A stretch of 64,000 nt of DNA from Paenibacillus_V sp046244365 (GTDB taxonomy: Bacteria; Bacillota; Bacilli; Paenibacillales; NBRC-103111): positions 6,386,001 to 6,450,000 of the forward strand of contig NZ_CP176395.1 in the NCBI RefSeq assembly GCF_046244365.1. Reading direction: 5' to 3'. The notes beneath the pieces are model-generated. The model was not told where the DNA came from. It saw only the letters and a program-made list of their open reading frames with translations, and ran no database searches. How positions within the stretch are numbered: position 1 is the first letter of the stretch; every line of letters begins with the position of its first letter. Made by a program: the position numbers and the translations under genes. This document shows positions 59,127 to 64,000 of the stretch, piece after piece.

Positions 59127-59678
59127 ATGATCCGATCTCTTCTGCTTATTCAATCGCTCGCAGCGGCAGATTCGAACGTCTCGAATCCCGAACATGCGCT
59201 TCGCGGGACCGGAATCCACATTCAAACTCAAGACAGCCCTGCCCCCATCCCGCAGCAAGCCGAACGATTTGAAGCCGTTGTCCTGCATGTTCCTTCCAGC
59301 GAGTTAAAGTCCTATTTGCATCCGAGAGTCAAAACCCCCGTTCTTTGGTGGTGCGACGGCCCTTATCCCGATACGCCGCCGTTCCAGTCGGAAATCGAAA
59401 TCGACGGTATGCTATGCCCGCAGATGAGCCCTGCCGAGTACAAATGGCTCCTTTACTTGGCGGTCGGTCACTACCGGCAGCGCGAGCAACTGCTTCTGAA
59501 GCTGGAAGAGCGCAAATGGATCGAGCAGGCTAAAGAAATCATCTGTGAAATCAAGCACATGAACGAGTCCGAAGCTTACGAGTTTCTGCGCAAGCAAGCG
59601 ATGAACGAACGCAAAAAAATCGTCGACGTCGCCATCTCCATCGTCAACGTCTACCGGCTGCTGCGCAAGAGCAAATGA
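59127..59678 (+). CDS. ANTAR-domain protein with pseudo-receiver
   Basis: 183 aa from ATG 59127, GGAGG 7 nt upstream; the open frame extends far upstream but without coding character. The C-terminal ANTAR helices are clear (EERKWIEQAKEIICEIKHMN, ESEAYEFLRKQAMNERKKIV, DVAISIVNVYRLL). ANTAR domains bind paired RNA hairpins and cause antitermination. The N-terminal 110 residues look like a reduced receiver. The strand that should carry the phosphorylated Asp reads FEAVVLHVPSS, with His in its place, so classical phosphorylation is unlikely. The gene is monocistronic with its own promoter and terminator. No target hairpin pair was recognised in the window. Confidence 0.85.
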   Translation: MIRSLLLIQSLAAADSNVSNPEHALRGTGIHIQTQDSPAPIPQQAERFEAVVLHVPSSELKSYLHPRVKTPVLWWCDGPYPDTPPFQSEIEIDGMLCPQMSPAEYKWLLYLAVGHYRQREQLLLKLEERKWIEQAKEIICEIKHMNESEAYEFLRKQAMNERKKIVDVAISIVNVYRLLRKSK

Positions 59679-59691
59679 ACCGGCAACTTAA

Positions 59692-59732
59692 AAGGGACTC
59701 TATCCTCATGAGGGAAGAGTCCTATGTTTTTC
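59692..59732. terminator. Bidirectional terminator between the ANTAR and DUF2238 genes
   Basis: GGACTCT pairs with AGAGTCC, with CCTCATGAGG within the loop. TATGTTTTT follows on the plus strand, CCCTTTT on the minus strand. It separates convergent genes. Confidence 0.75.
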
Positions 59733-60341
59733 CATATTACGGTCATGATAGGAGCTGAATAGGATCAGCGCCGCCAACGCCCCGATGAACGCGCACAACA
59801 TGTCCCACTCGGAGTCCCATATATCCCCTTGGGCGCCTAGAACTTCGTCAGGGCTTTTGCCCATGCTTGCCGCCGCCGCGAATTCCATGATTTCATAAAT
59901 GGCGCTTACCGATAAAGCGACCGACCATACGATAACGAACAACCATTTGCGGTCGGATACGATTCCGTACCTGACAAGCAGCTCTCTTGCTATAAACGCA
60001 GGAACCGCTCCCTGAATCAAATGCCCCAGCCTGTCAAAATGGTTTCTGCTCCAATGGAACGTCTCTTTCAGCGTATCGAATAGCGGAACGTGCTCATACG
60101 AATAGTGCCCGCCGATTGCCATTATGATTCCGCTCACGAATATCATTTGGTAGACCGGACTGGAAAACCGGAAATGACGATAGGACCATACCAAAATGGC
60201 CGCCCCGACAATCGCAGGACCGACCTCGGCAAACCATGTCCCCCAATAGACCGGGTGCACGCCCGACCAAACCGCCGCCCCGAGGAAGCTTATTAGCATA
60301 AGTCCGTGCACAAGACGGTCGTAGCTGCGATCCTTCGCCAT
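59706..60341 (-). CDS. DUF2238 (YjdF-like) integral membrane protein
   Basis: 211 aa from ATG 60341, with GGGGGGAG just upstream. There are six hydrophobic segments, for example LVHGLMLISFLGAAVWSGV, VGPAIVGAAILVWSYRHF and MIFVSGIIMAIGGHYSY. Conserved polar motifs of the family are visible: GGHYSYEHVPLFD, NHFDRLGHLIQGAVPAFIAR, SAIYEIMEFAAAASMG and DIWDSEWDMLCAFIGA. The family function is not known to me; the many His and Asp residues at the membrane surface could bind a metal. Single gene, convergent with the ANTAR gene. Confidence 0.88.
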   Translation of the reverse strand: MAKDRSYDRLVHGLMLISFLGAAVWSGVHPVYWGTWFAEVGPAIVGAAILVWSYRHFRFSSPVYQMIFVSGIIMAIGGHYSYEHVPLFDTLKETFHWSRNHFDRLGHLIQGAVPAFIARELLVRYGIVSDRKWLFVIVWSVALSVSAIYEIMEFAAAASMGKSPDEVLGAQGDIWDSEWDMLCAFIGALAALILFSSYHDRNMEKHRTLPS

Positions 60342-60713
60342 CGCTCTCCCCCCGCTTCGACTCCTTAAATACCTCATCATGATTGTTTCCAATCCCGTAC
60401 CTGCTTAGACCTATTGAGCTCTATAAAACGTTAGGCGCGATTTACGTTCTTACACGAGAAAAAGACAAGAGCCTGCTTTCGCAAACTCTTGCCGTACAGC
60501 ATTGACGGCTAGCTAATAAAAATGCAAAATCCGCTATTTCCAGCGATGGCGCGCCGGCCGTCGTACGGCATACGCAAACCTTAGTACGCGGTCAACGAGG
60601 CGTTGGTCATGTCAAAAAAAGAACGGCCTCCCGTATGTTTCCATACGGATGACCGTTCCTATTTCGTCTACTTCCCTCATGACTATCATTTGGAGAGCGG
60701 CCAGCAGCCGGCC
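60342..60713. other. Intergenic region with two minus-strand hairpins
   Basis: No gene is seen. The terminator of the metallophosphoesterase lies at 60613-60659. A second hairpin, CAAGAG...CTCTTG followed on the minus strand by TCTTTTTCTC, lies at 60456-60491 with no gene between the two. It may be a backup terminator or mark a short untranslated transcript. Confidence 0.45.
60613..60659 (-). terminator. Terminator after the metallophosphoesterase gene
   Basis: GAACGG pairs with CCGTTC and CCGTATG with CATACGG around TTTC, then TTTTTTT on the minus strand. Confidence 0.9.
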
Positions 60714-61862
60714 TTATCCGCTAAACGCGACCCGAATGTCCAAAACCTCCGAACGGCTGCCCAGCCGAAGCGGCGGTCCCCAGCTGCCGAAGCCGGACGA
60801 AACGATGGCGTGCATCGCTTCTTTCCGCAGGTACCCCCAATCGAGCTCGAAAATACGCCCCGTTATGAAATGGTTCGGCACCATTTGGCCTCTATGCGTA
60901 TGCCCGGACAGCATCAGATCGACGCCGGCCTGCGCGGCAGCGCCAAGCTTGTGCGGCTGATGATCGAGCACGATGACGGGGCGCGTCCGGTCGACGTCCG
61001 ACAGCAGTTCCTCTACCCCGAGCCGCCCCTGCTTCGTAAAGCGCTCCGCCGCATAGTCTTTGCGCCCGACTACGTAGAAGCTGTCCGCTACGTTTACCGT
61101 CCGGTCGACCAGCACCTCAATGCCGATCTCTTGCATCCGCTTGACATACTCTTCGATATGTCCGCCGATATATTCGTGATTGCCGAGCGAGGCGTAAACG
61201 CCGAGTGGAGCGCGCAAGCGTCCCAGCACCTCCGCCATATTTTCCCGAACGAACGGCTCGATGCTGTCGTCCAGCACATCGCCCGGAAGCAGGATGAGGT
61301 CGGGCTTCATCCCGTCGATCCGTTCCACCAATCGGGCAAGATGCCGTTTGCCGACGATCGTGCCGAGATGCAGATCCGAAGCGACGGCGACCCGCAGTTC
61401 CTGCATGGCGCCCGCTTGCTTGTCGATCACGATATCGTACCGGCGGACGACCGGGCTCCAGGCGTTCCAAGAGCCGCGTATGAGCAGTACGGCGAGCAGA
61501 ACAAGAACCGCTCCTCCTACCCCGGTCACGACCGCATCATGGTCCGCCCCTCCCAGCTTGAGCAGCCAACCGGCAATATCGGCGATCGGCAGCAGCAGAA
61601 CACTAAAGAACAGAAGCCCGAGTCCGTAGGAGCCGATCCATTTTATCCCCTTATAAATCCGGTAAGGCAGCGCCTTCCGCAAAGCCATCGCCAGCAAATA
61701 ACCGAGCGAAACGAATAAATAGACCGTCCAATAAACCGCATCGGACAACCCCGGCGCCAAAACGTTCCAAAGCAAGCTGCCGTTCCAGCCGATATATCCG
61801 ATCAAGCCGGCAAATAAGCATAGAAACGCGGCGATCATGAGCAATGTGCGCAATTTCATCAT
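60714..61862 (-). CDS. Membrane-anchored metallophosphoesterase (YkuE/YaeI-like)
   Basis: 382 aa from ATG 61862 (AAGGAG 6 nt upstream). The first 135 residues contain about four transmembrane helices (LLMIAAFLCLFAGLIGYIG, AVYWTVYLFVSLGYLLAMAL, YGLGLLFFSVLLLPIADIAG, GGAVLVLLAVLLI). The calcineurin-like domain follows. Metal-binding motifs are complete: VAVASDLHLG, LLPGDVLDD, SLGNHEYIGG, LDHQP and LSGHTHRGQM. Relatives cleave phosphodiester bonds of lipid intermediates at the membrane, but the substrate is not fixed. It ends with a strong terminator; the small gene at 61923 starts a separate unit upstream. Confidence 0.92.
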   Translation of the reverse strand: MMKLRTLLMIAAFLCLFAGLIGYIGWNGSLLWNVLAPGLSDAVYWTVYLFVSLGYLLAMALRKALPYRIYKGIKWIGSYGLGLLFFSVLLLPIADIAGWLLKLGGADHDAVVTGVGGAVLVLLAVLLIRGSWNAWSPVVRRYDIVIDKQAGAMQELRVAVASDLHLGTIVGKRHLARLVERIDGMKPDLILLPGDVLDDSIEPFVRENMAEVLGRLRAPLGVYASLGNHEYIGGHIEEYVKRMQEIGIEVLVDRTVNVADSFYVVGRKDYAAERFTKQGRLGVEELLSDVDRTRPVIVLDHQPHKLGAAAQAGVDLMLSGHTHRGQMVPNHFITGRIFELDWGYLRKEAMHAIVSSGFGSWGPPLRLGSRSEVLDIRVAFSG

Positions 61863-61922
61863 GCAGCGCTCCTTAAATAGAATGTTGGATACCTCATTTA
61901 ACGGGTGCCTCAAGCCCCCGGG

Positions 61923-62462
61923 TTACTTCGCGTAAACGTGGATGTTGCGGATATACTCGCCTACCATCGTTTGAAGAGCGGAGATCGCATCGTCGATTGA
62001 CGCCTTGCTGGCAAGCTTGTCCATCACCAGCCGGACGTAGCAGTCGCATTCGTTCTTGAGCGAAGGCTGCACGCGGCTGAAATCTTCGAGGTATGCGGGA
62101 ATAAAATAACAATCCAGCGAGCTCATGACATAAACGAAAGGCAACGACCTATCCTCGCCTTCGTTCCAGGCCTTGAGCAAATCGTACAACTGGCTTAGCG
62201 CAATGAGGCCGAGCCGGTACGTTCTCCTCGCATATTCGTATTGCGCCGGTTCGATCAACTGCTTCTCGTACCGCTTCTTGTTCGTTTCATCGAGCAAATA
62301 AAGCGCGCCGCCCCACTCGGAAGCGAACTTCAACCAAAACTCGGCATCTTCCCCCGGGATGTCGATCCGAATCCGCTCATCGAAAACCAAGTCCGGGTTT
62401 GCCGCCAGCATCCGTGCCGCTTCTTCGGCAAGCCGTTGTTTATCCGAAAGTTTCTCGTTCAT
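61923..62462 (-). CDS. Conserved-looking cytoplasmic protein of unknown function
   Basis: 179 aa, mostly helical, no signal peptide or membrane segment. Visible features are an acidic beta stretch (FDERIRIDIPGEDAEFWLKF), a helical KKRYEKQLIEPAQYEYARRT and a YVMSSLDCYFIPAYLEDFSR motif. The ATG overlaps the NO synthase stop by 4 bp (62459-62462), so the two are translationally coupled. I do not recognise the family. A role connected to NO synthase is suggested only by the overlap. Confidence 0.8.
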   Translation of the reverse strand: MNEKLSDKQRLAEEAARMLAANPDLVFDERIRIDIPGEDAEFWLKFASEWGGALYLLDETNKKRYEKQLIEPAQYEYARRTYRLGLIALSQLYDLLKAWNEGEDRSLPFVYVMSSLDCYFIPAYLEDFSRVQPSLKNECDCYVRLVMDKLASKASIDDAISALQTMVGEYIRNIHVYAK

Positions 62463-63580
62463 TTCGATGTCTCCTTAACGCTCGCAGCAAATTGGGCATA
62501 AAGCTTGTCTTGATAATAAAAATTGGGCGATTCCTGCCGGTCCGTATAGTGACGGTGAAAAACATGCGTCGTCGCAGGAGAAACCGGAGGAATCAGCCAT
62601 GTCCATTCTCCCGAAACGGGACGGCCGCAGGCGTGCTCCTTCTCCTCGAACCGGGCGAACTGCTGGGCGGCGGTATGATGATCGACGATCGAAACGCCGT
62701 GCCGCTTAAAGGAATGCAGCACCGCCACGTTCAGCTCAACGAGCGCCCTGTCCCGCCACAGCGACGTCTCCCGGCTAGTGTCCAGCCCCATCAGCGACGC
62801 CACCTTCGGCAGCATATCGTAACGGTTCGTATCGGCCAAATTGCGCGCCCCTATCTCCGTCCCCATATACCAGCCGTTGAACGGAGCGGCCGTATAGGAA
62901 ATGCCGCCGATCTCCAGCCGCATGTCCGAAACCATCGGCACGCCGTACCACCGCAGCCCCAAATCCGCAAAATCCGGCATATCCGGATGGCCGATCGGCA
63001 CCTCAAGCACCAGTCTCTCCGGAATGTCGAACAGCTGCGGCTCGCGTCCGTCCATGCTGAGTACGAGCGGCAGCACGTCGAACGGCGTGCCCCTGCCCTT
63101 CCAGCCGAGCGACTGGCAGAGCTTCGTCAAGGAAAGCGAAGCGGGATCGCCGAGTACGCCATGCTCCGTTTCGTAGCCTGCGTACCGGATCAGCTGATGG
63201 TTCCATATGCGCGCTTCCCGGTCCGCGCCGGACGAAGGCTTGAAAATCGTAATGACCGGACGAATTTTCCCGCCGTTCGTCGCCGTTTCGATATGCTGCA
63301 GCAGCGCTTCCGCCATTCCGGCTTCCGTGTCCGCATGACGCGCGTCGCTAACGGTCAGCGACTCCCAGAACAACCGCCCGATGCAGCGGCTGCTGTTCCG
63401 CCATGCCATTTTGGCGCCGTGCTGCAGCTCCTCCACCGTATGCTCGTAAATGCCCCGTTCGGCAATCGTCCGTCTGATTTCCGTCAGCCGGCTTGCCGTT
63501 TCTTCCGGGTTTTTGCCCAGTTCGGCGTAACATAATCGTATAAACGTTTCCGCTTCTAGCATCAAATGTTTGCAATCCAT
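62459..63580 (-). CDS. nos: Bacterial nitric oxide synthase, oxygenase domain
   Basis: 373 aa, the length of bacterial NOS oxygenase proteins, which lack a reductase domain. They make NO and citrulline from arginine with haem and a pterin cofactor. The proximal haem Cys lies in WRNSSRCIGRLFWESL. Other family segments are AFNG-type APFNGWYMGTEIGARNLADT (substrate and haem pocket), DTNRYDMLPKVASLMGLDT, and the C-terminal WTWLIPPVSPATTHVFHR. The Glu of WYMGTEIG would bind the arginine guanidinium. No dedicated reductase is visible next to it. The downstream 179-aa gene is coupled by a 4-bp overlap. Confidence 0.96.
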   Translation of the reverse strand: MDCKHLMLEAETFIRLCYAELGKNPEETASRLTEIRRTIAERGIYEHTVEELQHGAKMAWRNSSRCIGRLFWESLTVSDARHADTEAGMAEALLQHIETATNGGKIRPVITIFKPSSGADREARIWNHQLIRYAGYETEHGVLGDPASLSLTKLCQSLGWKGRGTPFDVLPLVLSMDGREPQLFDIPERLVLEVPIGHPDMPDFADLGLRWYGVPMVSDMRLEIGGISYTAAPFNGWYMGTEIGARNLADTNRYDMLPKVASLMGLDTSRETSLWRDRALVELNVAVLHSFKRHGVSIVDHHTAAQQFARFEEKEHACGRPVSGEWTWLIPPVSPATTHVFHRHYTDRQESPNFYYQDKLYAQFAASVKETSK

Positions 63581-63752
63581 GATGTCCGTTCTCCCGTCCC
63601 TGTCTCCAAACCGCTAAAGACTCTCGAGCCCCATTATAACATGACCGGACGGACAGCATATCATTGCCGCAAAATCGTCGAAAAGTCTTAACACGGTCTG
63701 CCCTACTATTGCCAAACGAGCTTCGCCGCGCAAGCCAGTCCCCAATAGAACG

Positions 63753-63786
63753 AAAAACCTCCAAACCGCTAAGCGGATCGGAGGTT
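63753..63786 (-). terminator. Terminator after ppaC
   Basis: AACCTCC pairs with GGAGGTT and CCGCT with AGCGG around a tiny loop, then TTTTTCG on the minus strand. Confidence 0.9.
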
Positions 63787-63808
63787 ACGTTCAGCTCTTT
63801 TTACAAGC

Positions 63809-64000
63809 TTACAGGCTGTTGAACGTCTCGGTCAGAACCGGAACGATTTGCGATTTGCGCGAAACGACGCCTTTCAGAACGGCCTTGTTGTCCGCCAGCG
63901 TTACGTTGTACGCTTTCTCGACCGCGTTCGCGGCGCGGCCCAGCGCAAGACCGACAGAGTCGTTGTTCAAGATGTCCGTCACGACGAACAGGAACAGATC
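63809..64000 (-). CDS. ppaC: Manganese-dependent inorganic pyrophosphatase, C-terminal part
   Basis: 63 codons plus stop; the 5' part lies beyond the window. The visible end (DLFLFVVTDILNNDSVGLAL, then GRAANAVEKAYNVTLADNKA and VVSRKSQIVPVLTETF) matches the C-terminal DHHA2 domain of family II pyrophosphatases, including the SRKSQ substrate-binding motif. These enzymes hydrolyse pyrophosphate in the cytoplasm. The codon bias is strong (many GCG, AAC and CTG codons), as expected of a highly expressed gene. Confidence 0.9.
   Translation of the reverse strand, partial: DLFLFVVTDILNNDSVGLALGRAANAVEKAYNVTLADNKAVLKGVVSRKSQIVPVLTETFNSL

Overview
The window looks like a chromosomal segment of a Gram-positive, moderately GC-rich, spore-former-like member of the Paenibacillaceae (Paenibacillus or Cohnella type). 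The clues are strong GGAGG-type ribosome sites with frequent GTG and TTG starts, copper-amine-oxidase-N 'stalk' domains, a three-SLH surface protein, a Spo0M homologue, a bacterial NO synthase and a manganese-type pyrophosphatase. The genus is inferred from protein character, not from a marker gene.

The centrepiece is an extracellular contractile injection system (eCIS, of the Afp/PVC/phage-tail-like family) in two blocks on the minus strand. Block 1 (42697 down to 20148) runs sheath, tube, a tail-assembly-chaperone-like gene with an apparent -1 frameshift extension, second tube/gp19 protein, a giant repeat-rich protein, LysM protein, split spike hub (gpD-like and gpV-like), gp25 wedge, two baseplate-J-type proteins, a beta-propeller plus gpI tail protein, and a last fibre/baseplate-like protein ended by a terminator. 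Block 2 (58380 down to 52365) holds a DUF4157 effector-like protein, Spo0M, the AAA+ ATPase, the DUF4255 terminator-cap protein and a beta-rich accessory protein, with an AraC regulator directly behind. A PAAR-like DUF4280 tip protein (14580) sits apart on the plus strand beside a membrane-anchored MORN-repeat protein. The two eCIS blocks are separated by about 9 kb carrying a lipoprotein, a glycosidase-like protein and an SLH-anchored glycosidase-like protein.

Left of the eCIS (1167-14190, minus strand) is a signalling and envelope cluster: PP2C phosphatase with GAF domain, STAS antagonist, RsbW-type kinase, an NTP-carrier-like membrane protein with HEAT repeats and a cyclic-nucleotide-binding domain, an acetyltransferase, a four-TM class III cyclase-like protein that lacks its metal-binding aspartates, and a TolC-like coiled-coil protein with a long Gly/Ala tandem repeat. 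A partial membrane sensor lies at the left edge. Between this and the eCIS are a GDPD-type phosphodiesterase and a stalk-domain/solute-binding fusion. Right of the eCIS are an ANTAR protein with a degenerate receiver, a DUF2238 membrane protein, a metallophosphoesterase, a small unknown gene overlapping NO synthase, and the C-terminal end of ppaC.

The most notable single observation is at 39145-39180. The small open frame downstream of the tail-chaperone-like gene has no start codon, but it lies exactly in the -1 frame behind a canonical T_TTT_TTA slippery heptamer, with an SD-like GAGG 10 nt upstream. This mirrors the G/GT and E/E' frameshifted tail chaperones of lambda and P2, at the same syntenic position between tube and a long putative ruler-slot gene.
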